The notes under the pieces are model-generated. The model saw nothing but the letters and a program-made list of their open reading frames with translations. It did not search any database and had not been told where the DNA came from. DNA of 64,000 nt from positions 1 to 64,000 of the forward strand of contig JBIKUD010000011.1 in assembly GCA_044347745.1 (NCBI GenBank), read 5' to 3'. Shown here piece after piece: positions 42,121-50,086 of the stretch (its first letter is position 1; each line of letters starts with the position of its first letter). The stretch comes from JAIBBV01 sp044347745 (lineage in GTDB: Bacteria > Bdellovibrionota_C > UBA2361 > JAFLCA01). The translations under genes and the position numbers were made by a program.

Positions 42121-43908
42121 ATGGTTGAGGCAAGTGGGAAGGCTGCGCGTGCCCGCCGTATTCGTGTTGCTAATGCCCCCTACCTTGGAACTAACCCGTA
42201 CCGGCTTCTTTCAGAGCTCGATTTTATTGAATACCAAGAGAATTTACCCAGTGAAAATGCGCGGAAATTACACGAAGGCCTGGTCGATATTGCTCTAATT
42301 CCAGCCAGTGATTTTGGTGCTCATGGTGGTTATGTAGGTTTGGATTATGGCTTGGCCTGTCGCCGTCGTTCACATTCGGTGATTTTAGCCGCACGCTGTC
42401 GGCCCCAAAAATTGACTCGCGTCTACTTGTATGAGGGCGCCGCAACATCGGTGCAACTTTTACGGCTTTTATTAAAGGAGCGTTGGAAAAATTCGCCCTT
42501 GCTCGTGCGTGATGCACGTGTGAAACCACATGAACTTGGTGATACCGAGGGAATGCTGGTGCTTGACGATGGGATGGAGAGCGACCATAAAACACTTCCG
42601 GTTCAGGAAGATTTGGTTGCCGCATGGGATCGGCTTACCTCTAAACCGTTTACATTTCTCATTTGGGCGCTTAGACCAGGAGTGCTTAGTTTAAAACAAT
42701 TACAGCTTTTTCATGAACAGTTGGGACGAAGTTCAAGTATCGTGGAGCCCCTTATCCGTGACGCTGCTGAGGCGCAGGGTGTTCCCGTCGAGCGTTCACA
42801 GCGATTTTGGTCAGAATGTTATTCCTATTATTTTGACGAAACTATAGTTCAGGGAGTAGATCTATTCTTTAAAAAAGCGTCCGACCAGCGCATCATGCCA
42901 GTATGCCAATATCGAAGTGCTACATTCACCTTATTTGAGAAGCGATCTTTTGGCGCTTTAAAAGAGCGTCCGATAGCGACGATTTTACAAGGTATAATTG
43001 ACGGTGAACGACTCGGAGTTCAGAATGCGATTCGCATTGCCGAGCAAACCTCGCTCAGTGATTTAGGAATGACGGCTGATTTGGTTCGCTCTCGTTTGTT
43101 CCCCGAGCGTTCTTTAAGTGAGGCTTTGTTCCTTGATCCCCATGAAGATGGACATGTGTTGAGCCATCTTGAGCAGGCCAGTAAAAAAGGTGTGTGGCAT
43201 GTGGTGCTCATGCCCGCGGTGCTGCAATCATTGCAGTCTTATCTTGACTTAATTTCGCGCATTCGAGCAGCAGGACCCTATTGGATTGAGGCCTTCACCC
43301 TGTCCCAGCTACACCAGCTTGCCGAGCAAACCGGAACCACAATGAATGATATTGTTTCGCGTTTGGTTACTGCCGGGCTGAATTCAATTTCTGGATATGG
43401 CGCTGGAATGTTGACATCGGTTGGTCTTAAGAGGCGTAAATCGAAATACTCCCAAGAATCTTGGACCGATACGATTCGTACGATTCACCGTTCTGGTGCG
43501 AGTATGCACGCGCTCTTATCGCTGCATCCAAAAGAATCGTGGCAAGACCGCATTTCACATTTGCTCGTGCTTCGCACGCTCCAAGAGGAGCATCCGGGAT
43601 TTCATTCATGCCGAATTGAATTTGCACCCCAAGCTGCCTCTGGCTTAAAGGACCCAGAAGAGCGCTTGCGCGCCGTAGCATTGGCACGCTTATTTTTAGA
43701 TAATGTCAGCACGATTGCAGAATCAAGAATTCATGAAGAGCCATTAACTGCTTCATTGTCGCTTAGTTTTGGAGCTAATCAAATTTTTATTCCGCATGGC
43801 CCTAATTCATTGCATGTAAGTGAGGTTTCAGTCGAAACGTTGCGTCGATTAGGAATTGAAGTCTCAACTCTCGTGCTTAAGTCTGATTCAGAAGGGCCCT
43901 TACAGTAA
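42121..43908 (+). CDS. mqnA: MqnA (chorismate dehydratase) fused to a cluster-less MqnE/MqnC-like domain (595 aa)
   Basis: Residues ~14-275 read as MqnA, the chorismate dehydratase that opens the futalosine pathway: IRVANAPYLGTNPY, GLVDIALIPASDF, VYLYEGAATSVQLLRLLL and KPFTFLIWALRPGV. Residues ~285-595 read as an MqnE/MqnC homologue: GIIDGERLGVQNAIRIAEQ, LVTAGLNSISGYGAGML, RISHLLVLRTLQEEHPGF and ALARLFLDN. In real radical-SAM members the conserved strand before the T-N-x-C-x3-C-x2-C loop would follow VRSRLFPER (about 330). Here the chain jumps to DPHEDGHVLSHLEQASKKG, so the cluster loop is deleted. MqnA proteins are normally about 270-290 aa and unfused. The frame is intact, so this is not a sequencing artefact. 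Confidence 0.75.
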   Translation: MVEASGKAARARRIRVANAPYLGTNPYRLLSELDFIEYQENLPSENARKLHEGLVDIALIPASDFGAHGGYVGLDYGLACRRRSHSVILAARCRPQKLTRVYLYEGAATSVQLLRLLLKERWKNSPLLVRDARVKPHELGDTEGMLVLDDGMESDHKTLPVQEDLVAAWDRLTSKPFTFLIWALRPGVLSLKQLQLFHEQLGRSSSIVEPLIRDAAEAQGVPVERSQRFWSECYSYYFDETIVQGVDLFFKKASDQRIMPVCQYRSATFTLFEKRSFGALKERPIATILQGIIDGERLGVQNAIRIAEQTSLSDLGMTADLVRSRLFPERSLSEALFLDPHEDGHVLSHLEQASKKGVWHVVLMPAVLQSLQSYLDLISRIRAAGPYWIEAFTLSQLHQLAEQTGTTMNDIVSRLVTAGLNSISGYGAGMLTSVGLKRRKSKYSQESWTDTIRTIHRSGASMHALLSLHPKESWQDRISHLLVLRTLQEEHPGFHSCRIEFAPQAASGLKDPEERLRAVALARLFLDNVSTIAESRIHEEPLTASLSLSFGANQIFIPHGPNSLHVSEVSVETLRRLGIEVSTLVLKSDSEGPLQ

Positions 43909-43915
43909 ATAGGTT

Positions 43916-44785
43916 ATGGATATGGGCATGGTGTCAAAGGTGCAAACGTGGGGTGCGTTAATTAAGTTTTCTCACAGTGTATTTGCTTTGCCATTTGCCC
44001 TCAGTATGGCGGTGTTTGTAGCCCATAGGCGAGAAGTTTTGCTGAGTCAGTGGATTTGGATTGTGGTTGCTTTAGTTGCAGCTCGCTCAGCTGCAATGAC
44101 CTTTAATCGAATTGTGGACCGGCACTTTGATGCGCAAAATCCCAGAACGCGACAGCGAGAGCTCCCATCGGGTAAAATTAACTTACAAAGTGCGCAGCTA
44201 TTTCTTGCTCTCAGTTCATTGGTTTTTGTGATAAGCGCAGCAGCCTTGGGGCTTCATTGCCTCTATCTTTCGCCACTCGTTTTGGCGGTGTTGCTGTTAT
44301 ACTCGCTGTGTAAACGCTTCACCACGTATTCCCACTTGGTGCTTGGCTTATCGTTGGCGCTGGCTCCTGGTGGGGTGTGGTATGCGTTAACGGCCGAGTT
44401 CGCCTGGCTGCCGATCCCGTTTATGTGCGGAGTCCTTTGCTGGGTAGCTGGCTTTGATATTTTGTATGCGTGCCAGGATCGCGATTTTGATGTCTCACAT
44501 AAGTTGCACTCAATTCCCGCCTGGCTCGGACTGGAACGAGCATTTCTGGTTTCTCGAGCTCTCCATCTGCTCACACTTATGTTTTTCTGCATTTTCGGCT
44601 TAGTTGCAGAGTTGAGTGTCATTTATTTTGGTGGGCTCACTGTTTTTGGTTGGTTCCTTTTTGATCAGCATCAATTAGTCTCTCCGAAAGACTTAAGTCG
44701 CCTTGATGCTGCGTTTTTTACGCGTAATGGCTTTGCCAGCGTGGTGTTTTTTGGCGGCATGTGGCTTGAGCATTTCGGTCGTTAG
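43916..44785 (+). CDS. ubiA: UbiA-family prenyltransferase (MqnP-type)
   Basis: Integral membrane aromatic prenyltransferase of 289 aa with 8-9 helices. It attaches the isoprenoid tail to the naphthoate or benzoate ring. Both Asp-rich Mg-binding motifs are present: NRIVDRHFD (about 62-70) and ACQDRDFD (about 186-193). The opening KFSHSVFALPFALSMAVFVAH is typical of the UbiA-like proteins found in futalosine operons. It ends the operon, 7 bp after the mqnA fusion. Alternative ATGs at 43922 and 43928 would remove two or four residues. Confidence 0.92.
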   Translation: MDMGMVSKVQTWGALIKFSHSVFALPFALSMAVFVAHRREVLLSQWIWIVVALVAARSAAMTFNRIVDRHFDAQNPRTRQRELPSGKINLQSAQLFLALSSLVFVISAAALGLHCLYLSPLVLAVLLLYSLCKRFTTYSHLVLGLSLALAPGGVWYALTAEFAWLPIPFMCGVLCWVAGFDILYACQDRDFDVSHKLHSIPAWLGLERAFLVSRALHLLTLMFFCIFGLVAELSVIYFGGLTVFGWFLFDQHQLVSPKDLSRLDAAFFTRNGFASVVFFGGMWLEHFGR

Positions 44786-44953
44786 GTCTTAAAACGCGCT
44801 GACCGTTAAAAATGCCTTGCAGGATGAGTGCAGAACCCGTCTTGGGGCTCATTTCCCTAATATTTCGAATTATGCTAGGCTCACTTTAATTAGAGGCCGG
44901 GTTGCAATTATGCCCCGAGCCGCGAGGCGTAGCGTACACGAGTCTAGCAGGTT

Positions 44954-44997
44954 CAAATACAGCTTTAGTCCTCCACTTAAAGGAATGTATTTGTATG
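44954..44997 (+). promoter_or_regulatory. Stem-loop hiding the ribosome binding site of the DEAD-box helicase
   Basis: CAAATACA (44954-44961) pairs perfectly with TGTATTTG (44986-44993), and inside it CTTTA (44963-44967) pairs with TAAAG (44978-44982). A 1/3-nt internal bulge and a 10-nt loop containing CCTCC complete it. The Shine-Dalgarno AAAGGA (44979-44984) lies in the 3' strand and the start ATG is one base after the stem. Such a fold would limit translation until it opens. A temperature or helicase-dependent switch is an inference. Confidence 0.6.
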
Positions 44998-46416
44998 CAA
45001 GATCAAGCTGCGTTGTCAGCCTCTACCCCTTCGTCCGCATTTTCCTGTTTCGCGTTTGATAAGTACCTCGAGGCCGCCATTAAGCGGGCAGGGTACACCG
45101 AGCCAACACCAATTCAAAAACAAGCAATCCCAGTAGTATTATCCGGAAAAGATGTACTCGGACTAGCCCAAACAGGCACCGGAAAAACGGCTGCTTTTGC
45201 TTTGCCTATTCTGCAAAAACTTCTCCCGAATCATAGCCGCTTACCGCGTGTATTGGTGGTGGTGCCTACGCGTGAGCTTGCGTCTCAAGTAGCCTCGGTG
45301 TTTCGTGCTATGAGCTTTGGTAGCCCGCTTAAAATCGCCGAAATTTTTGGTGGTGTGGGCTTTGATCGGCAAATTCAAGAGCTACGTGCTGGCGTAGATG
45401 TCGTAGTGGCTTGTCCTGGACGGCTGCTTGATTTGATAGAAAGAAGGGCCATCGTGCTGACTGGCGTCCAAACGTTGGTGCTTGATGAAGCAGACCAAAT
45501 GTTTGATATGGGATTTTTGCCAACTATTCGCAGGGTTTTAAGAGTATTGCCTCAGAAACGTCAAAATTTGCTTTTTTCAGCCACCATGCCTCGCGAATTG
45601 CGAGGTCTTGCAATGGAAGTATTGCGCTCGCCGCAAACTGTTGAAGTAAGCAGGGGAGAAGCTGCAGTAACTATTACTCATTCAATTTATGAAGTGCAGC
45701 AGGAACAGAAAGTTTCGTTGCTTCAGCACTTGCTCAGCACGATTCCGAGCGATTCTGTGCTTGTGTTTACGCGCACCAAACATCGCGCTAAGCGGCTTGC
45801 GCAACAATTAAAGGCGCTTGGTCGTTCAGTAACCTCATTGCAGGGAAATCTGACACAAGGACAACGTGTGCGTGCTATGGAAGGGTTTCGTTCCGGCGAT
45901 TATCAAATTATGGTAGCGACGGATATTGCAGCGCGTGGCATCGACGTTTCTTCTGTCTCTCATGTGATTAATTTTGACATTCCCGACACCGTCGATGCCT
46001 ATGTGCATCGCATTGGCAGAACAGGCCGTGCGGCAAAAGATGGCGATGCCTTTACTTTTGTAACTCGGGAAGATTTAGGCATGCTGCGTGATATTGAGCG
46101 CCGCATGGGTGGAAAACTTCAGCGTGGGAAAATACCAGAGAACTTGCCATTTGTAGCTCCGCCTCAAAGAGAGGGGGGCGAAAGACGCGAACGGCCTCAG
46201 CGCGGCGGAGGACAGGGCCAAAGACAGGGGCGAAGTCGCAACCAAGGTCAAGGCCAAAGCGAAGGATACGGACAGGGTTCGGGTCAGAGCCGATCGCAGC
46301 GGTCGGAATATAATCGCAACTGGCGCGGAGGCTCAAATCAGCAACAAAGTCCTGGTGGGCAATCACGTCGTAGAAATTCAGGCCGCAATTTTGACAACCG
46401 TGCTACACGAGTCTAG
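44995..46416 (+). CDS. rhlE: DEAD-box ATP-dependent RNA helicase, RhlE-like
   Basis: All helicase motifs are visible: Q motif TPIQKQAIP, motif I AQTGTGKT (about 58-65), PTRELA, motif II DEAD (about 164), SAT, VFTRTK, ATDIAARGID and HRIGRTGR. The C-terminal ~75 residues are an Arg/Gly/Gln-rich tail with repeated GQGQ and RGG, an RNA-binding extension typical of RhlE. Length 473 aa with the ATG at 44995. A frame-extended start at 44902 has no ribosome site and would add 31 unrelated residues. RhlE-type proteins act in ribosome assembly or RNA decay and are often cold-induced; the leader hairpin fits such control. Confidence 0.95.
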   Translation: MQDQAALSASTPSSAFSCFAFDKYLEAAIKRAGYTEPTPIQKQAIPVVLSGKDVLGLAQTGTGKTAAFALPILQKLLPNHSRLPRVLVVVPTRELASQVASVFRAMSFGSPLKIAEIFGGVGFDRQIQELRAGVDVVVACPGRLLDLIERRAIVLTGVQTLVLDEADQMFDMGFLPTIRRVLRVLPQKRQNLLFSATMPRELRGLAMEVLRSPQTVEVSRGEAAVTITHSIYEVQQEQKVSLLQHLLSTIPSDSVLVFTRTKHRAKRLAQQLKALGRSVTSLQGNLTQGQRVRAMEGFRSGDYQIMVATDIAARGIDVSSVSHVINFDIPDTVDAYVHRIGRTGRAAKDGDAFTFVTREDLGMLRDIERRMGGKLQRGKIPENLPFVAPPQREGGERRERPQRGGGQGQRQGRSRNQGQGQSEGYGQGSGQSRSQRSEYNRNWRGGSNQQQSPGGQSRRRNSGRNFDNRATRV

Positions 46417-46699
46417 AGAGTTGGCCTCCACCTGGATGCGGGGCACTTTCAATGAACTGAATTTGGCATGTATGGTCCTCGACGGTGATAGTTAGTCCGC
46501 TAATCGGGTCAGTACGAGTACTTGTCCTTGGGACTCCAATCATACCCTGCTTTGCTTCGCAGAGCTTTAACTGAATTGCCTCACCTGTGAGGCGCAGCGA
46601 GGGCACAGAAATGAGCAGAAAAAGGGTGATGATTGGAATGTATTCCACTATTGAGGCACCACGTTCCTCTTTTAACCGGCAATTTGTTTGTCTTTGCAT
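46403..46699 (-). CDS. Small TadE/pilin-like membrane protein (98 aa)
   Basis: The N-terminus RGASIVEYIPIITLFLLIS (about 13-31) has the pattern of TadE/TadG-like pseudopilins: basic leader, Gly-Ala, a conserved Val-Glu-Tyr, then a hydrophobic helix. The rest is short and polar with two Cys (LCEAKQ, HTCQIQ). It could be a minor pilin or an assembly factor for a tight-adherence system, but no other tad genes lie here. Its stop overlaps the convergent helicase end by 14 bp. Confidence 0.6.
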   Translation of the reverse strand: MQRQTNCRLKEERGASIVEYIPIITLFLLISVPSLRLTGEAIQLKLCEAKQGMIGVPRTSTRTDPISGLTITVEDHTCQIQFIESAPHPGGGQLSRLV

Positions 46700-46820
46700 A
46701 GAGAAATCCTCGCTCTATGCTGTATCGACAAAATACAACGCTCCTCAAGCGTTATGGGCTTGGGTGCCGTAAAACCAAAAAAATCAGGAATGGGCTCTAG
46801 GAAAACTTCTTAACCCCAGG

Positions 46821-47069
46821 CTAAGCAGTAGCCCATGCCGAGTCATTTTTTGCACCAAGAAGACTAGAGCATACAATGTCAACTAACCTCCGGGCTCTTT
46901 GCGAAAACCGGCTAGGCACCAACAACCTGTAGCCTGATGCCTTATGTTTGCCGCTCGACATCTCAATATGCTCTAAAAGGAGCGGAATGCCGGCATCTTC
47001 CAAAGCATCGCAGGCCCTGGTGGCAAGTGGTTGTTCAGTTGTCGTAGTGAGTACAAGATACTGGTCCAT
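46821..47069 (-). CDS. Small DUF2007-like protein (82 aa)
   Basis: The start is set at ATG 47069 because GGGGGA lies just upstream; a longer in-frame start at 47153 has no such site. The sequence DQYLVLTTTTEQPLATRACDALEDAGIPLLLE and YRLLVPSRFSQRARRLVD follows the DUF2007 plan (a strand, a helix holding A-L-x-x-A-G-I-P, then a G-x-x-L-L-V-P strand and a final helix). DUF2007 is a small alpha-beta fold thought to have a signalling role, but it is uncharacterised. The gene stands alone. Confidence 0.55.
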   Translation of the reverse strand: MDQYLVLTTTTEQPLATRACDALEDAGIPLLLEHIEMSSGKHKASGYRLLVPSRFSQRARRLVDIVCSSLLGAKNDSAWATA

Positions 47070-47712
47070 TTTTCCCCCATGTGCACCCCGAAGCTGCCCG
47101 AGGGCAATCGGTGCGTACCCAAACCCTTCGCTGCTGACTTTGCTTTCCAACACGAACTATTGAGGTTAGGCTTCTTAAAATAATCCGCCCAAACTGCTGC
47201 GGCCTTCGGCCACTAGGGCCAAAGAATAAATTCAGAAAAGAAAATTCGCATCCGATGCAGTTCACCCTTTAACTTGAAGCGCATCGAGCTAAATTTTTCG
47301 AGGCATCAGATTTTAGGTCTGCCCGCCCCATACTGAGCCCGAAAGCATTGTATCGGGGGCGTTTTATAATTTGGCAAAACCTACGGCGGACGAATTTGCT
47401 ACGTACTACAATTTATCAGCCCGCACACAAACCTGATGCTTCCAGAAAGTATTACGAACGATTTAAAAAGGCGAAAGGGGAAAAATTCACCAGTCGCCCA
47501 ATCTAACTGCGTTTTGAGTGTAGGGTATTGAATTGACGAGTTAATAATTTGCGTGGTGAGTTGAGACCCTTGTTTGAAGTTTTAGGGCTTGCGCCTTGAA
47601 AAAGTGCCACTGATGGGCATCTTTTGGCCCTCGTGTTAAACAATCTTGGATCATTTTGATGAAAGGTTTAGCTTTCTTGGAATGACTTTAGTTTAAGGTG
47701 TAATAGGTATCA
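47070..47712. other. ~640-bp gap with no recognised gene
   Basis: This is the longest empty stretch not explained by repeats. A short hairpin (CTGCGGCCTTCGGCCACTAG, about 47193-47212) is the only structure noted. The promoter of the following kinase-like gene is presumably here; a TTGGAA...TGTAAT pair close to 47713 is too near the start codon to be convincing. Confidence 0.4.
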
Positions 47713-48795
47713 ATGAGTCAGACTCAAGCGCTCCAAAAAATTCTTGTTGAATTTAATATTGATGGGCAACTGCTTGCTCTCGATCCTATAAAGCGAGGCC
47801 ACATCAACCAAACTTTTGTAAGTTGTTGGAGCCAGGCCAGCGGAGAGCGGCGATATGTGCATCAGCGCATTAACCATTCAATTTTTAAAGATGTGAAAGG
47901 GTTGATGTCGAACGTTGAGAAAGTGTGCTCCCATCTTGGTCGTTTATATGCGGGGCTGAGTCAGCGCCGAGCCTTACAGCTTGTACCAACTCGACGTGGT
48001 AACAGTTACTTGGAAACACAAGAGGGCACCTATTGGCGGACGTATGCTTATGTTGAAGGGACTGAAACATTTGATGTTTGTCCATCGGTGCGACATGCCT
48101 ATGAGGCTGCCCAGGCGCTGGCTCATTTTGTGGTCGATTTAAGTGCGCTTTCGGTTTCAGATTTTTGTGAACCTATCCCTAAATTTCAGGATGCTCGTTT
48201 TCGATATGAGGGTTTAGATGACGCAATAAAAAATGATCGTGCCTCTCGTCTCGCGTCAGTAGGGCCTGAAATTGAATTTGCACTGGCGCAAAAAGCAGCC
48301 GCTTGTGTCGTAGTTGATACGGTTAAAAGTGGCGCGGTGCCGTGTCGTATTACGCATGCTGACCCTAAAGTGAATAACGTTCTTTTTGACCCGCTTACCC
48401 AGCAAGGTCTCGGAGTGGTTGATCTAGACACGGTAATGCCTGGGTCATTACTGTACGATTTTGGAGATTTAGTGAGAAGTACGGCGGTTCCTTCTGCGGA
48501 GGATGAAACTGATTTACGCAAAGTGGGAATGTCGCTTGAGTATTATACTGCCTTGCTCAAAGGCTATCGCGAGAGTGCACGAAATTTATTAACGAAGTCC
48601 GAAATTGAACTTTTGCCCCTTGCTCCGCGGGCACTTGCTCTAACTTTAGGGGTCCGGTTCTTGGCCGATCACCTCAATGGCGATACCTACTTTCAGGTGC
48701 ATCGCCCAGGTCAAAACCTCGATAGAGCCAGGGCGCAGTTTCAAATAGCTCGAAGTATGGAGGCTCAGGAAAAAATGATGCGGGCCGAGCCCTGA
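47713..48795 (+). CDS. Aminoglycoside-phosphotransferase-fold kinase, NahK-like
   Basis: Protein-kinase-like small-molecule kinase of 360 aa. The catalytic loop is THADPKVNNVLFD (about 214-226), matching H-x-D-x-K/L-x-x-N. The metal-binding segment is VVDLDTVMPGSLLYDFGDLVR (about 236-256). The P-G-S-x-x-Y-D-x-G-D block and the length point to the N-acetylhexosamine 1-kinase (NahK) / sugar-kinase branch rather than drug resistance. The substrate is a guess. It lies ~200 bp before oleA on the same strand with a hairpin between, so it is probably a separate unit. Confidence 0.75.
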   Translation: MSQTQALQKILVEFNIDGQLLALDPIKRGHINQTFVSCWSQASGERRYVHQRINHSIFKDVKGLMSNVEKVCSHLGRLYAGLSQRRALQLVPTRRGNSYLETQEGTYWRTYAYVEGTETFDVCPSVRHAYEAAQALAHFVVDLSALSVSDFCEPIPKFQDARFRYEGLDDAIKNDRASRLASVGPEIEFALAQKAAACVVVDTVKSGAVPCRITHADPKVNNVLFDPLTQQGLGVVDLDTVMPGSLLYDFGDLVRSTAVPSAEDETDLRKVGMSLEYYTALLKGYRESARNLLTKSEIELLPLAPRALALTLGVRFLADHLNGDTYFQVHRPGQNLDRARAQFQIARSMEAQEKMMRAEP

Positions 48796-48888
48796 ATTGT
48801 CTTGTAATAACAATTAGTTAATTCGCCCCTCTTTTTTTGCTCGAAGTCAGTCATCGGGGTTGGCAGGTGCCGCTTCAGCAATATATGA

Positions 48889-48949
48889 TGGGGGAACTTT
48901 GGCTTGCACTCTCATAAGTGCTTGGTGAAGCCCCCGTATTGTTAATTTT
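48889..48949 (+). terminator. GC-rich hairpin before oleA, terminator-like
   Basis: A stem with GGGGG at 48890-48894 against CCCCC at 48931-48935 and inner matches (AAGCACT-type pairing around CTCATA) is followed by the T-rich TATTGTTAATTTT. It lies 94 bp after the kinase-like gene and 54 bp before oleA. A second smaller hairpin, TGCGC...GCGCA, followed by CTTTTT, lies at about 48964-48988. Either could end the kinase transcript or attenuate oleA. Confidence 0.45.
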
Positions 48950-49002
48950 GGTCCGCCACGTAATGCGCGTTTTTTGCTGCGCACTTTTTGAGAAGTTCGG
49001 CT

Positions 49003-50064
49003 ATGAGGTCGTTTTCATTTAAGCACGTAAGAATAGAATCTCTTGCGTTTAATCGCCCCCCAATTGAGCTGGGTTCAGCCGAACTTGAAGATAGGGTGGC
49101 TCCAATTTATAACCGCCTCGGAATTCCGTTTGGTACTTTGGAGAAATTAAGTGGCGTAAGAAATCGGTATTTTTGGAGCCAACAAGTCAGCCCAAGCACC
49201 GTTGCTACTGAAGCAGCAAAGATGGCGCTTGAACAGGCTGGCCTGGCATCTCATGACATAGGCGCTCTGTTCAATTGTTCGGTTTCCCGTGACTACTTTG
49301 AACCCGCAACGGCCTGTATCGTGCATCGTAATCTTGAGATGCCAGAAAGTTGTATGGCGCTGGATATCACCAATGCGTGCATCGGTTTCTCAAATGGATT
49401 GCAACTCTTGGGTAATCTCATTGAGTCCGGGGTAGTCAAAGCTGGACTTCTTGTATCTGGGGAGAATGTTTCAAAAATTGTCGACAATAGCGTGCGTTTT
49501 CTCGAACAGAATGCCTCAATTTCACGGGATGAACTGATTAAACTTCTTCCCACCCTCACGCTTGGCTGTGGAGCGGTTGCTTGTGTGCTTACCCATGAGT
49601 CTATTTCAAAATCCTCCCATAAACTTTTGAGTTTGGTTTCACGCTCGGCCACTGAGTTTAATGATTTGTGCGCAGGAAATGGTGATTATTGTTTCCATCA
49701 AGATGGTGAAATTAACCCCATCATGTACACTGAGTCTTCCAAACTTATCAGCTCTGCTGCGAAGGTTGGGGCTCGGGTGTGGAAGGATATGAGCGGATTG
49801 CTTGGCTGGAGCAAACAAGATGTAGACCATATCTTTTGTCACCAAGTCGGCCGCCAGGTGAACAAAGCTTTCTATGACGAAATGGGCTTAGAACTTGAGA
49901 AAGAGTTCACTATTTATAAAACCCACGGAAATATGGTTTCGGTAGCGCTTCCGGCAGCTTTAACCATAGGCGCCCAAGAAAAGGGAATGAAAGCAGGGGA
50001 CAAAATTGTGCTTACTGCTTTCGGTAGTGGACTGAATGCAATTTTTACCGCCATCGAGTGGTAG
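49003..50064 (+). CDS. oleA: OleA: thiolase-superfamily acyl-CoA condensing enzyme for olefin synthesis
   Basis: OleA performs head-to-head condensation of two fatty acyl-CoAs to a beta-keto acid, the first step of long-chain olefin synthesis. The thiolase fold has the catalytic Cys126 in ITNACIGFSNG, the His in FCHQVGRQV and the Asn in KTHGNMVS. The Glu-containing stretch NCSVSRDYFEPATA, characteristic of OleA, is also present. The length of 353 aa is standard. ATG 49003 is preferred; a TTG at 48988 is in frame. It begins a three-gene ole cluster, with oleBC starting 22 bp later. Confidence 0.94.
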   Translation: MRSFSFKHVRIESLAFNRPPIELGSAELEDRVAPIYNRLGIPFGTLEKLSGVRNRYFWSQQVSPSTVATEAAKMALEQAGLASHDIGALFNCSVSRDYFEPATACIVHRNLEMPESCMALDITNACIGFSNGLQLLGNLIESGVVKAGLLVSGENVSKIVDNSVRFLEQNASISRDELIKLLPTLTLGCGAVACVLTHESISKSSHKLLSLVSRSATEFNDLCAGNGDYCFHQDGEINPIMYTESSKLISSAAKVGARVWKDMSGLLGWSKQDVDHIFCHQVGRQVNKAFYDEMGLELEKEFTIYKTHGNMVSVALPAALTIGAQEKGMKAGDKIVLTAFGSGLNAIFTAIEW

Positions 50065-50086
50065 TCGTTTACCATAGTCCCTTGTT

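Noticed and set aside
46738..46755. AACGCT/AGCGTT hairpin upstream of the TadE-like gene
   Set aside because: A short 6-bp stem without a T tract or conserved context is too weak to call a terminator.
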